From assembly GCF_009389715.1 (NCBI RefSeq), contig NC_052407.1, positions 2,027,001 to 2,091,000 of the forward strand: a stretch of DNA of 64,000 nt, written 5' to 3'. The notes beneath the pieces are model-generated. The model was not told where the DNA came from. It made no database searches and worked only from the letters and a program-made list of their open reading frames with translations. Made by a program: the position numbers and the translations under genes. The stretch is from Phoenix dactylifera (taxonomy: Eukaryota; Streptophyta; Magnoliopsida; Arecales; Arecaceae). Shown piece after piece: positions 1 through 11,739 of this stretch (positions are counted from its first letter, which is position 1; the number at the start of each line of letters is the position of its first letter).

Positions 1-1098
1 CGTACTAAAATGAGAATGTGAAGGAGCTCAAAATAAGAGAATAATTAACGTATTAAGTACTTCCAAACTAGGAAAACTATACGAGCAATCGATGCCTTTT
101 AAACAAAAGAAACCTCAATCACTAGCCAAAATTCACAAAGACACCAATAAGCACAAATTTCCACTTTAAGCAAAATAAATAACATTTGGTCGGGATATGA
201 ATTCTTGTGTTCAAGAGGGTCTATATAGAGATTTAAGTTTTCAAATATTATAAATTTCACTTGAAAAAAATATCTCGGCCATCGTGGAGCATTCCTATTC
301 ATTCTATTGGGCTAACACCAAATTGCACTGCAAACAAATAGGCATCGAGGAAATTTTCACCAACTGAACGAGTTTTTAGAGTGAGATTTCTTCATTATTA
401 ATCATTTCAGCATTTATATGGCTTCTTCATTGTCCAAGGCTCCTATCTATTCTCTTAAACTTTGCACAAAGCTAGTTGATAGTGATATTAAACTATATTC
501 TTGCACAAGAAAAACTAACTAATTGGGAAGACGTTTTCTTTTCGGTGCATTAAGTAAACTTGAGTGCTTGATTTTACAACTTGGTTCAGTAGATTCTTTA
601 CTCATATGCCTCGAATAAGTTCACCAATTGCTTATGATTTTTGGTACCTTATATTCCCACTTAGACTCATTTAATTTTAGGTTAGAATGTTATTGGATCC
701 ACATCCGACCCTAACTGATCCATACCCATCCTAGATGGAGCTGGGTTTGGTCGGGCTTTGGGTTGGGTCGAACTTTTAGATTGGGTCAACTTTTGCCACC
801 TTTACTATCCATCCATGCATCTCTAAGTATTCTTTGGGTCTCTAATGCGACATTCCCCTCACATTATCTTGAGATATGTTTTCCAATATCCGACTTTAGG
901 ATAAGCTTATTAGTATTCCATATATGACTCAAAGAGAAAGGTCGGAGCATGTTGAAAGATTGTTTCGTTGATTTGGTATGTGTTGGAGACAAAATTATTT
1001 AAAGCCTTTATCTTTCTGATGGCAGGCGAATGTACCTTGAATACCGGATATCTTCATATATCAAATTCAACAAGCTGAATTAAATATCTTAACTCTTT
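1..1098. repeat. Direct repeat copy 1 (JRL-associated)
   Basis: This AT-rich non-coding block recurs at 3430-4526 with an offset of about 3430 bp and many scattered substitutions. A shuffled third copy is at 9405-10077. It contains no coding sequence that I can support. Short open stretches in it appear in both copies only because the DNA is duplicated. Its right end runs into a jacalin half-domain at 1099, as copy 3 also does, so the block is probably the upstream or intron part of a duplicated lectin gene. Confidence 0.8.
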
Positions 1099-1224
1099 CC
1101 AAAATCAAAATCTGCCGCACTGAGGATGTAATCCTTTCCATCTCGTTCCAATGCAAGGATGGTGAGACACTTGGCTGGTCCCCTAGGTGCGGGTGTGACA
1201 GTGGTGCAGCCCAGCCAAGATCTG
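1099..1224 (+). pseudogene. Jacalin half-domain relic
   Basis: One frame encodes about 42 residues that align with the first half of the jacalin domain of the copy at 6533. KIKI...DVILSISFQ..DG.T..WSP matches KIKI...DVIDSISFQ..DGKTARWSP. The GPWGG start and the whole second half, including the GXXXD sugar-binding motif, are missing. Several Gly positions of the conserved GG loop are Cys. No splice-linked partner exon lies within the next kilobase. I read it as a dead fragment left by local duplication. Confidence 0.7.
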
Positions 1225-2094
1225 CTTTACACTCACAATGGTATTTATTAGATTTTTAGTTAAAAATATTTATTTATTTATTTATTTAATGTACTTTTAT
1301 AATTGGAAAAATGAATTTTTTGTCTCTACAAAAAGTCGTTATGGTTGGGTTCAGGTTGTATCTTCCGCATGAAAGAATGATCGACCATTGGATTGTATAT
1401 TGCACAGATCTCCAAAAATTTCAACTTTTTTCTTCTATCTCTGTATAAATCTCGAAGCAGCCATTGCACGACCATAAGGGAAGGTGAATCATTCTTTCAT
1501 GTGAAAGATACAACCCGGTGGTTATTATAGCAGAATTTAACTATCAAAAATGAGCATGGTCCTCAACGTGGAGAAAAAGAAACTTTGTTTTGCTTTCTAT
1601 CACAGCCTTCCATCCATGGAGGTTTGGGGTTTTTTTGGTGCAATTGGAGTTTAATTGAAAGGTTCTCCTGGACCAATTGGAAGATTTCTTATGATAAGCA
1701 TCCTCCCTATATGCTTTACTAAGTGACCAAAAACTTGAAAGAGAGTTTATACCAATCCCCCTAACGCAAGTCTGCCATAAGAGTGCATATTCAGTGAATA
1801 AGGTTTGAGATTTTTTCTTTGCAAATCGATATCTATAAAGAGAGCCATCTTTCAAAAATTATAAGAAAGCACAATTGGTACCTCTCCCAGCTGTGGGAAA
1901 TAGGGAAAACATCTGAGCTCCTCTAGCTGCAATATGTTTTCTATAATGTAAGGGCTTCATTTTTGCTATTATTACTAGCAGGTAATGAAATGATATGTGC
2001 GAAGATCCTTGCTGGGGTGCTTTTAATTCCACATCAGCTATGCATTGGATAGAACTTAGGTACTTATTAAAAACCAAGGAATCTAAATAGCACT
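1225..2094. other. Intergenic, nothing recognised
   Basis: AT-rich sequence with short random open frames on both strands. I see no gene, RNA gene or bounded transposon. Confidence 0.5.
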
Positions 2095-2150
2095 TTTCGG
2101 CTAGCCTTTCCAGATGAGATTTTGGGTTGTGACAAATTGTATCAAAGCAA
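2095..2150 (+). repeat. Possible LTR end plus primer-binding-site relic
   Basis: The string GGGTTGTGACAAATTGTATC followed by AAAGC resembles the 3' end of a gypsy LTR (...TTGTGACA) joined to a decayed tRNA-Met primer site (consensus TGGTATCAGAGC). No coding part of a retroelement follows. A chance match cannot be excluded. Confidence 0.3.
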
Positions 2151-3429
2151 ATCCGACTTATGGCCCATGTACACTAGAGGACACTGCAACACAGACCTAA
2201 CTGCATGGGTTGACCATGAACTAGTTATGGCATTTGTGATTGGCTTCATGGTACTTGTAATTAAATTTGAATAAATTTAGATTCTTAACCTGATGAGAAT
2301 GCTAGAACTTAAACGGAAGGAGTATGCGGAGGATCCGTTCGGACATATATTTAGCTCCACATGGGCAATGCATTTGATAGATCTTGTTTACTTATATAAG
2401 GATGCATTTCTGTATATTAATTCACTCTCTATATTTAGTGCATTTGATTTGCTATTTGCTTGGATGTATCCATGTCTGATAGATACTGCAGGTAAAAGCA
2501 AATAGTGCATCTTGCACTTGCCTAGCAGGTGGGTAACGAGGTTTTCATGACCTTTTAGCTGGTAAGCACTAGGCATGACTATAGCAAGTGCAGATCATAT
2601 GCAATTCTCTCTGTCAAGAGTATGAGCAATTGAGTCCAGCAAGTCTACAGGACCATACCCAGGCAGTACGCTTGGTGTCTACTGGGCATGATATATGAAC
2701 AATTCTTTTATTGTTGATCTGTCAGTATGCAGCTTGTATCTGTATGGCCTTTCTAGCTGATCTTGCTCTTCATTAAGAGTATCGTTTGAGAGGATTCAAT
2801 CATGATATGATATCCTGGTGGGTAATTCAACATGATCTTCTTTAGAGCTTCCAAGTCACCATAATCTCGCCTCAATCCACAACCCCAACTTGTTTCTGTG
2901 CACAAATTTCTACTGTAGCCCAGACTAGTTTAGCGAAGTCATGTGGCTATGTGGTTTTAATTGTTCCAACGATCATCCTTCATATCATAGCACGGCACTC
3001 AAATGAGAGACACAATCAACCTTCTACGATCTACTGAGGAGGCAAGTATAGTGCAGTTGGCCCTAAAATCTCTCAATAGGTTATAACCAAGTGTGCTTAA
3101 TGGGTGAGTCATTGATTTCCTTCACATAATTTTTACTCTAGACATCATTCCTTGGAAATTGAAAACATGAAAAAAAATTATTGCAACTAATTCAATCATT
3201 AATCTTGTCTTCTCTTAGACCAAACGAAAAATGTTTTAAATTTTCTTCACATTGTCCATGTTTGTGTCACTTCAACGGCTTTTTTCTGCATCCGGGCAAG
3301 CGTGCAAATTTCTCCTTGCTTCACATTTTCTGCTTCAATCTTTAAAATTTAATACCCTCCAAATATCTGAAACTAGCCGAATCCAAGTTACATATATATT
3401 TTTAAAAAAAGTTGGTGGAGTGGAACTCT
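2151..3429. other. Intergenic, nothing recognised
   Basis: This is the spacer between copies 1 and 2 of the direct repeat. The open frames are short and show no family resemblance. Confidence 0.5.
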
Positions 3430-4526
3430 GTGTACTAAAATGAGATTGTGATGGAGCTCAAAACAAGAGTATAATTGAAGTACTAAGTATTGCCAAACCA
3501 GGAAAACTATACCAGCAATCCATGCCTTTTAAACAAAAGAAACCTCAATCACTAGCCTAAATTTAGGAAGATACAAATAAGCATAAATTTCCACTTTAAG
3601 TAGTCTAAGCAAAATAAATAACTTTTGGTCGGGATATGAATTCTTGTGTTCCAGAGGGTATATAAAGAGATTTAAGTTTTTAAATATTATAAATTTCACT
3701 TGAAAAAATATCTCGGCCATCATGGAGCATTCTTATTCATCCTTTTGGGCTAACACCAAATTGCACTGCAAACAAATAGGCATTGAGAAAATTTTCACCA
3801 ACTGATCGAGTTTTTAGAATGAGATTTCTACATTATTAATCATTTCAGCATTTATATGGCTTCTTCATTGTCCTAGGCTCCTATCTACTCTCTTAAACTT
3901 TGTATAAAGCTAGTTGATAGTGATATTAAAATATATTCTTGCACAAGAAAAACTAACTAATTGAGGAGACATTTTCTTTTCTGTGAATTAAGTAAACTTG
4001 CGTGCTTGATTTTACAACTTAATTCAGTAGATTCTTTACTCATATGCCTCGAATAAGTTTTCCAATTTATTTCGATTTTTGATACTTTATATTCCCACCC
4101 AAACTAATTTAATTCTGGGTCAGAATATTATTGGATTCATATTTGACCCTAACTAAAGAATCTATGATCCATACCCATCCTAGATGGAGTTGGGTTCGGT
4201 CGGGCCTTGGGTTGGGTCGAACTCTTAGGTTGGGTCAACTTTTGTCATCTTTACTAACCATCTATGCATCTCTAAGTACCCTTTGGGTCTTTAATGCGAC
4301 ATTCGCCTCACATTATCTTCATATATGTATTCCAATATTCAACTTTAGGATAAGCTTATTAGTATTTCATATATAACTCAAGGAGAAAGATAGGAGCACA
4401 TTGAAGGATTGTTACCTTGATTTGGTATGCATTAGAGAAAAATTTATTTAAAGCCCTTATCTTTCTGATGGCAGGCTGATGTTCCTTGAATATCGGATAT
4501 CTTCGCATATCAAATTCAACAAGCTA
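3430..4526. repeat. Direct repeat copy 2 (JRL-associated)
   Basis: This matches 1-1077 nearly end to end with small indels. It stops at CAAATTCAACAAGCTAAG, just before the point where copies 1 and 3 continue into a jacalin half-domain. The lectin fragment is therefore missing from this copy. Confidence 0.8.
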
Positions 4527-4899
4527 AGAACATGTTTAGAAATTATTAGATTTCAAAAGACATTTATATCTCTAATCCATGGAGCTGAACAACCAGCAAA
4601 CTGGCATTAATCAAACTCGGCAACTTGGACATATGAGTTCCTCTTATTTTTTGCATGATCTTGGACGATGGCTGGGGTCTCTTTGTGCTAGCGATCGGAC
4701 ATGATCTTGTCATAGGGCTTCCTCGAAGAGAAATTATGCCTTACACTACTTCATCCACACTATTCAGATTTTTTGTTCCTATGGGCTCTATACGGCTCGG
4801 TCTCGGATTGTTGCCTCCCTCACCGCGCCGCGGGACCTTTTTGATGAATATAATAGGGGTATAATTTCTCCTGCTCAAACCTTTTTGTCCTCATTGAAT
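4527..4899. other. Short intergenic stretch
   Basis: No gene or repeat recognised between the direct repeat and the MITE. Confidence 0.5.
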
Positions 4900-4902
4900 T
4901 AG

Positions 4903-5383
4903 GGGCTCGTTTGGTTCGCGGGAAAAGAAGGGGGGAAAGTGTGGTCAACGGGAAAGTAATGAGATGCCTCTTGTTTGGTTGGAGTTTTCAAAGGAGAGAG
5001 AAGGGAAAGTTATATTCCCATGGGAATGTGATTCCCACATTTCATGGGAAAGTCTTTCCCATGAGAAACATGGGAAAGTTACTTTCCCATGAGGCGGGAA
5101 TCACTCCATTTTTACTTTTTCCCAAAAAGTCCTTTCAGCATTAAAGAAGCATTAAAAAGGCATTAAAAACCTAATTTTTATTAAGGGCATAATAGGAATT
5201 ATATATAACTTTCCTAGGAAAGTGGATGGCCAACCAAACATAAGCACCTTGGAAATTTGTCACTTTCCCATGGTCAACCAAACATGCCAAAAGTACTTTC
5301 CTAGGCATCCTCTTCCTAGGAATTTGTTTCCCAGGAATCATATTCCTAGGAAGGAAAATGCTTTCCGCGAACCAAACGAGCCC
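4903..5383. mobile_element. PIF/Harbinger-like MITE, complete
   Basis: The ends are inverted repeats: GGGCTCGTTTGGTTCGCGG at the left and its exact complement at the right. TAG flanks both sides (4900-4902 and 5384-5386), fitting a 3-bp target duplication. The interior has no transposase and contains short self-complementary TTTCCCATGGGAAA-type motifs. A second, 5'-truncated copy is at 11411-11735. GGGC(C/T)CGTTTGGTT termini with 3-bp T-A-rich duplications are typical of plant Harbinger MITEs. Confidence 0.8.
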
Positions 5384-5386
5384 TAG

Positions 5387-5942
5387 AGGTTTAAAGGAGG
5401 TAGTGCTTCTCCACGCGTTCCATGGGGATAGCTGGAAGTGGGAACTATTTTATTATGCGAAGTAGGAACTCGTGGCCTTAGCGGGAAAAAAAAAAAAAAA
5501 GTAGGAACTCGTGCAATAGCATGTGGTGTTCCCAGCCTTTCGCGTCACTTGTATTGGAATGTTGGATTAAAATTTTAAAATTCTAGTTCTTCAATTTTCC
5601 TATCCCACGTGCATCATGCACGTATCACGTTACATGCATGGATCACTACATGTTTTTTGAGTATAAGGAGGCCATGGCGTCGTTCCAAGAGATAACGCCA
5701 GAACGTCATCCCGACCAAGTGATGGATTCTCGAGTATGCTGAGCAAGTTGCATCAATATTTTAAAACTTGAAAAGATTTAATTTTTCTAAGTGCCAGCAC
5801 GCTTCTCAAAAGCTGCGGTTTTATCCTGGAGAGAATAAACTTACGAATACGATAAAATATCATGACGAGAGAGGGAAAAAAAAAAAAAAAAAATGCTGCC
5901 GCTAGCTACCACAGCGCGTCTTGACTGCATTCCACGTCCAAA

Positions 5943-5982
<40 letters not shown>

Positions 5983-6430
5983 CACCTTATTCCTTTAATC
6001 TTTGAAGTATAAAAAACAAAGCATCTCACGTGGCCCATGTACTTGCAACCAAAAAATTTAAACACAAAAGACACGGCGGTCGGCGCAAGGTGACGGAATT
6101 ACCGGCATATTGTTTGGTTCTGGTTCGTTTCTCACGTTGCCCTTCGCCCGAAATAATGGTACACCTTCCTGTGCGCCTGCGGACCGTAGGATCAACTCCA
6201 TCCGCTTCGAGAAATGTGCGGGTGGACGAATGATGTACTTTTGAACGCTTTGAGATTTCGCAGCGGATGATCCAACCGTGGATGGCGCGAAGGAAGGTGC
6301 CTCCTCCTTCGGGCCGAAGGATGCAACCGGGTTCCCGTAGATACATCACGCCTAGATGTGCTCAATTAATTGGCCAGTTCGTGCTGCCATTTGGACCGCT
6401 ACTGTTGTCAGCTTGTGCTATACTGCTAAT
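5387..6430. other. Intergenic, upstream of lectin copy
   Basis: Contains A-tracts at about 5487 and 5876, and a TA microsatellite. The part at 6060-6430 is less AT-rich and leads into the promoter of the two-domain lectin copy. No coding sequence supported. Confidence 0.5.
5945..5980. repeat. (TA)n microsatellite
   Basis: An uninterrupted TA dinucleotide run of about 17 units. Confidence 0.9.
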
Positions 6431-6457
6431 GCATGCACGTCCGTGGCCCTATAAATA
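6431..6457 (+). promoter_or_regulatory. Putative core promoter with RY motif
   Basis: TATAAATA lies at 6450-6457, about 75 bp upstream of the first ATG of the lectin copy. A GCATGCAC motif just upstream (6431) matches the RY element (CATGCA) bound by B3 factors of the ABI3/FUS3 class. RY boxes are common in seed-expressed genes. The seed link is inference. Confidence 0.5.
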
Positions 6458-6532
6458 CCCATTATCCCTTCATTCGCTCGTTCATCAAAACCAACCGAGA
6501 GGAAACCATTTTGTAGTCAGCACAACTTCTCA

Positions 6533-8775
6533 ATGGTGGGGGTTCAAGATTTTGTAGTTAGCTCAACTAATTTCATCATCAATAGTTCATTTTATATTAT
6601 GAATTCGACTAGAGCTAATAGGTGTCCACTGTTACAGGCTAGCAGAGAGGATGCTACGAATATGTTAGGGCCATGGGGTGGTTCTGGTGGGACAGCATGG
6701 TCGTTTGAGAAGGCCCAAGCCATCACCAAAATCAAAATTAGCGGGGGGGATGTCATCGATTCAATCAGCTTCCAGTATATGGATGGCAAGACAGCCCGCT
6801 GGTCCCCCACGTACGGAGGTGCCGGGGGCAAGCCTACAGAGGTGCCTACGCTGAGATTCTTTTTTCCCCTTAGATTTAATTTTCTTTTTTTATGAAAAAA
6901 TTACTTCCTCACTATTGTTTCGACGCTCATTCAACAACTATATATGCCAGTTAATTAATTTGCAGGCCTCTGTAATAGATACGGCAGTCAACATTAGCAA
7001 GGCTTGCCGCTGTCTCAATAATTTATTTAGAAAATAAATATATGTATATATAACGAAAGCAATCACTTGGCCAAACGATGCACCCTTCAAATTACTCATC
7101 ACTGCTAATATCGTCATTATTATTTGTTTTACAGATTGAGCTTGGACCGGCCGAGTTCATCATCTCTAATGAAGGGCTATTACGGTGCTTACAATGGAAT
7201 GACAATTATATACTCACTCACTTTTGTTACCACGGTTCGTGAGTACGGCCCATATGGCCAAGAGCAAGGAACTCAATTTTCTGTTCCCAAAGGTACAGGT
7301 TGGATCGATGGCTTCTTTGGACGCTCGGGTACACTACTTGATGCAATTGGGGTGTACAAAAAAACACCTTTTGAGGTAAAAAAAATATTTCAGTTTGCAT
7401 TAGATGATTTGATAATTAAAATCCCAAAATAAATCTAACAATAAGGTCCATTATAAGCTTACTTGCAAATATGTTTTATTGTAATAATAGTTAAGCTAAT
7501 TAGGTATGCCTGTTGGCACCCCACTTTTCACCACATGCACTATAAAAAACTTCAGAACCTCACTTGAAAGAAGGCATTCCCGTTGTATTTTCTCGAAATA
7601 TTTATTTATTTATTTTTTTATGAGATAGTAAACTAATTGTCGGTTAACAAGCAGTTGTCAACATAGTGCATTTGATCAAATTATTTACTTCAAGCCTCAT
7701 CCAAGTTGACAAATTGGATGAGGATCCAAGTTATAGTTTAAACTTAGATATCCATAACAATTGAGAGACATATGGCCTTAATTAACTGTTGGCAATTAAA
7801 TTGTACATATGGTTGATGTTATATATATTGCTCTAAAATGATTGAGCTTTACATAAACTTTTGAGAAAAGATGTAGTCATTCTGGATCTCGAAAAGTAGT
7901 TTCTTACTTTCTTGTTCCTTCATAATGGATGCAGTCCTCTAGCTCACGATTGTTCTTATTTTGCGAATGACTGTATGGTACAGTGTGGACTTGTTAAGGT
8001 GGGCCCATGGGGTGAATTACAACCACAAAATTTACGGACATCGTGGGCACTCCGACACAACTTACCAAAATCATAATTCGCTATAGCGGAACTATCGAGT
8101 CGATTAAATTCCAGTACGTGGCCGACGGAGTGGCCAAATGGTCTTCCACCTGGGGCAGCGAATCCGGATCCACGGCTGAGGTATGGTTCGCAAACGTTCC
8201 TCCTCTCTTCTCCTATTGTTGATGCATATATATATATATATTTGTACCTTTGTTTGTCATCAAAACAATATGCTTATACCTTTGTTATTTTTTAACATAT
8301 TTTCTACAAGGGATTTCTTTCTTTTTTTTCTTAATGTAAAGGAGGCATTGCCGCCCATTTTATTATTTTTGTTCGAAGTGTTATTGTTAGTTATTTGTTA
8401 TAAGGGGTCTTTTTTTTTTACTAATTTGTTTTCTTGTTTTTAATTTGGACTACTAGTTTGGTTTTAAACCACCTTTCAGCTTGCAAAGAATTGTTCCAGG
8501 TCTGACTTTAAATTTATCGTTTTGTTTTGTAGATTGATCTTGGAACCAATCATTACCTTACAGCTATGTCTGGCTACTATGGCAATTATTATGGCTACAT
8601 CGTCATAAGATCACTTACATTTGTGAGCACCATGGGCACCCATGGACCATACGGTCAGGAGGAAGGAACTGCTTTCTCTCTTCCTGTGAAAGCTGAAAAA
8701 GTTGTTGCCTTCTTCGGACGTGCAGGTCAGTGGCTTGATGCTCTTGGATTCTACTTGAAGCCCAATTCGGTCTAG
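6533..8775 (+). pseudogene. Two-domain jacalin-related lectin, frameshifted
   Basis: Four exons can be read: 6533-6843, 7135-7378, 7984-8178 and 8533-8775, all joined in phase 0 by GT-AG sites. They encode two jacalin domains, each split at the usual mid-domain intron. Domain 1 has GPWGGSGG and ends with GTLLD; domain 2 ends with GQWLD. Both keep the GXXXD sugar-binding motif. Exon 2 carries one extra A near 7168, so its start and GYYG core lie in different frames. In exon 3 the GPWG frame and the rest of the domain are also out of register around 8005-8020. The final exon is intact with a TAG stop. It may be two adjacent single-domain copies instead. No signal peptide is seen; an alternative ATG is at 6600. 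Two breaks argue for a pseudogene unless they are assembly errors. Confidence 0.7.
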
Positions 8776-9260
8776 TTATTCCAAATTAGCTATGGATGTT
8801 TGCTTACAATCGCATTGTAATAAATAATGGAGATGCTATCTCCAAGCTAACTGTGTTTGTTGTTGTTTTGTTGGTCTGTGCTACCAACTATGTATGTTTG
8901 CTTTTGATCTATCTCTTGGTAATAAATGGAAATGCAATGAACTCCGGATGGTATTATCCTAATAGATTCGGTTGGTAGATATATTGCACCGCTATGGAGC
9001 AAAGCTTGAGGCATCATTTGGATTTAGACTTGGAGAATGCATGTAATTCCTGGTATCCTATTCTAAGTCTTACTTAGAAGCCTAATTTGGCCTAATTATT
9101 CCAAATTACCAATGGGATGGGATATCTACTTCTGATCTATGCCAAATTGTAATAAATAATGGAGTCGCTATCTCCAAGCATTTTCCTTATCCGTTTGTAA
9201 TAAATGCAGATGTTATGGACTCACTACGATTATTATCCTATTGGCTAGCTATGTTGGTTG
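8756..9260 (+). repeat. Duplicated lectin 3' end
   Basis: The stop-codon region and 3' flank (about 8756-8960) recur at about 9070-9255. Shared marks are AAGCC..ATT.GG.CTA.TTATTCCAAATTA, GTAATAAATAATGGAG and TATCTCCAAGC. The second copy lacks the domain itself. GTAATAAAT repeats may act as polyadenylation signals. Confidence 0.7.
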
Positions 9261-9404
9261 ATTGGAAGGGTGTAAAGAAGTAGGTCCCTCCTACTGGTTA
9301 TTCGGCATCTCCAAAGTCCGATCTACCACTCTGCCTACCCACCACGTCACCATCCCATATCTACATCGACTCCTATTGGAGCATTTCTATCCATCCCTCT
9401 AGGC

Positions 9405-10077
9405 TCTAGTCTAACACCATATCACACTGCTGACAAACACGCGGCAAGCGAACTTTCAGCAACCGATCGAGTTTTTAGTACAAGATTTCTATATAATTAA
9501 TCATTCCAACTTTTATATGGCTTTCGTATTGTCCTCGGCCCCCATTTGCTCTCCAAGACTATATACCAAGTCTTGTTGACAGTAATATTGAACTATATTC
9601 TTGCCCAAAAACAACTAAATAATTGAGCAGACGTTTTCCTTTTGGTGCATTAAGAAAACTTGTGTAAGTACTGCCAAACCACAAAAATTATACCAGCAAT
9701 TCATGCCATTTAAACAAAAGAAACCTCAATCACAAACCAAAATTCTAGAAGATACATATAAGTACAATTTTTCACTTTTAAGTAGTCTAACCAAAATAAA
9801 TAACTTTTGAGTCTCTAATACGGCATTCGCCTCGCATTATCTTGAGATATGTATTCCAATATTCGGCTTTAGGATAAGCTTATTAGTATTTCATATATAC
9901 CTCAAAGAGAAAGGTAGGAGCACGTTGAAAGATTGTTACCTTGATTTGGTATGTGTTAGAGAAAAATATATTTAAAGTCCTTATCTTTCTGATGGCAGGC
10001 TAATGTACCTTGAATACCGGATATCTTCATATATCGATCAAATTCAACGAGCTAAGAGCTCCATGGGAATTAAATAT
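9405..10077. repeat. Direct repeat copy 3, segments reordered
   Basis: Here the block found at 1-1098 is shuffled. The part matching about 311-563 comes first (9405-9663), then the part matching about 57-185 (9664-9808), then the part matching about 836-1080 (9809-10077). The segments join without spacer, which points to rearrangement by recombination between copies. Confidence 0.7.
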
Positions 10078-10216
10078 CTTAACTCTTCTTGCCAAAAGCA
10101 AAATCTGCCGCACTAAGGATGTAATCCTTTCCATCTCGCTCCAAGGCAAGGACGGTGACACACTTGGGTGGTCCCCCATGTGCGGGTGTGATGGTGGTGC
10201 AGCCCAGCCAAGTGGT
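10078..10216 (+). pseudogene. Jacalin half-domain relic
   Basis: Close sister of the relic at 1099-1224, with the same DVILSIS.Q.KDG.TLGWSP core and the same Cys replacements in the GG loop. The two diverge right after CAGCCCAGCCAAG, where a GC-rich insertion starts. The second half of the domain is absent. The open frame running on to 10651 is a fusion of this relic with the insertion, not a gene. Confidence 0.7.
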
Positions 10217-11410
10217 GAGGTTTCCTCAAATTCCTCCCTTGATGGCGGCCAAACCAAGGAAGACAAGCAACAACAAGGAGCCAAGGCGGAGGCCGAGCCA
10301 AGCCCAACCTCGCCAAGTGCCCACTTGATGGCCATCGAGGTTAGCCACTTTTTCTTGTTGCCACACCAAGCCGAACCTCACATCAGGCTTGGCGGGCGTC
10401 ATTCGGATCCCTTGGCATTGGGCTCGGCATGCACCAACCCTACGTGCCCGGCCAAAGGCCGCGCGCAGGGGTTTGGCATGCATGGCCATGCCCAATGCCA
10501 TGGGTGCCCGACCCAATCGGGCACCACAAGTCACCGCATAGCGCGTGCGGCCTTAGCCTTTCAGGCCTTGGCCGGCGCACGCCCAAGCAAGGAACAAACG
10601 CACGACTACCAGCCCGCGCGCACACGCATGGAGCAGGCGCACGGCCAGTAGACTGAGCACGTGCACAGGGAAGAGGTGAGCGGCAGACAGCCCGCGCGCG
10701 CGGATAGGGTGCCCCAGGCCCTGGCCGGCGCACGCACGCGCAAGGAAGAAATGCGCGGCAAGCGGCCCCGCCCGCGTGCGACCTTGGCGCCAGAAGCCTA
10801 GGCCGGCGCGCTCGCGCGCGCCAAGGAACGGGGGCGCACATGAAGAGCAAGCACGCGGCAAACGGGCGTGTGCGCGAGGTTCTTGACCGCGCGCGGGCTG
10901 CCCGACCAGGCGCGCCCAAGGCAAGCGCCCAGATGCCTAGCGCCCCAACCAACAGCGGCCGGACCAAGCCAACCGGCCAAGCGCAGGAGACAGCGGGCGG
11001 CACCAAGCCAACCCACGCCCACGCGCAGACCACCAGACTGCACGTGCCAAGGTTCTGGCCTGCGTGCCATGCCAGCGCCAGTCAATAGCCACAAAGCGCA
11101 GGCCACAGTAGGGTATAGCGCTAGCCAACAATAAGAAACCACCGCCAAGGGGCTGCTGCAGCGCCATAGCCAGCCAACCGCAGAAAACCACCAAGAACCA
11201 CCGGCCAAACCACTTGGCAACCGGATGGCAACCATGCCATCTCTTCAGCCCACCCAATGCAAGTACTCAGCGGTTGCCATCATGTTTACTGCAGCAACAC
11301 ATGGCGCCCTTTCATGCATTGTAAAGGCCTATATAAAGGCCTAAGTGAGGAGAGTTTGGGGGACTTTTGGACATTGTATTTAGCCACCATTAAGTGTGTT
11401 CGGCCGCAAT
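10217..11410. repeat. GC-rich LTR-like insertion
   Basis: This 1.2 kb block is very GC-rich in an AT-rich setting, with runs of GCGCGC and GGCCGGCGCACGC. It starts exactly where the lectin relic stops matching its sister copy. Near the right end is CTATATAAAGG (about 11330), like an LTR promoter, followed by an abrupt return to MITE sequence. Long open frames exist on both strands only because GC-rich DNA has few stops. I read it as a solo or truncated LTR; a second LTR, target duplication and internal genes are not visible. Confidence 0.4.
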
Positions 11411-11735
11411 GCTACTTTCCCATAGGAAAGTTACTTTCCCATGAGACGGGAATCACTTTATTTTTACTTTTTTCCAAAAAGTCTCTTCAGCATTAAAGAA
11501 GCATTAAAGAGGCATTAAAAACCTAATTTTTATTAAGGGCATAATAGGAATTATACATAACTTTCCTAAGAAAGTGGATGGCCAACCAAACAAAAGCACT
11601 TTGGAAATTTGTCACTTTTCCATGGTCAACCAAATATGCCAAAAGTACTTTCCTAGGCATGCTCTTCGTAGAAATTTGTTTCCCAGGAATCATATTTCTA
11701 CGAGGGAAAATGCTTCCCACGAACCAAACGAGCCC
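11411..11735. mobile_element. Harbinger-like MITE, 5'-truncated
   Basis: Copy of the right two thirds of the element at 4903-5383, with close identity from TTTCCCATAGGAAAG to the terminal CGAACCAAACGAGCCC, followed by TTA. The left terminal repeat is missing; the sequence before it belongs to the GC-rich insertion. Confidence 0.75.
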
Positions 11736-11739
11736 TTAG

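Noticed and set aside
8183..8443. 86-codon frame between lectin exons
   Set aside because: It begins at the donor site and runs through T-rich intron sequence; the product is a hydrophobic low-complexity string.
10226..11257. Several long overlapping open frames (up to 197 codons) on both strands
   Set aside because: The block is very GC-rich, which removes stop codons in all frames. The products are Ala/Arg/Gly/Pro-rich with no domain, and no splice or start context stands out.
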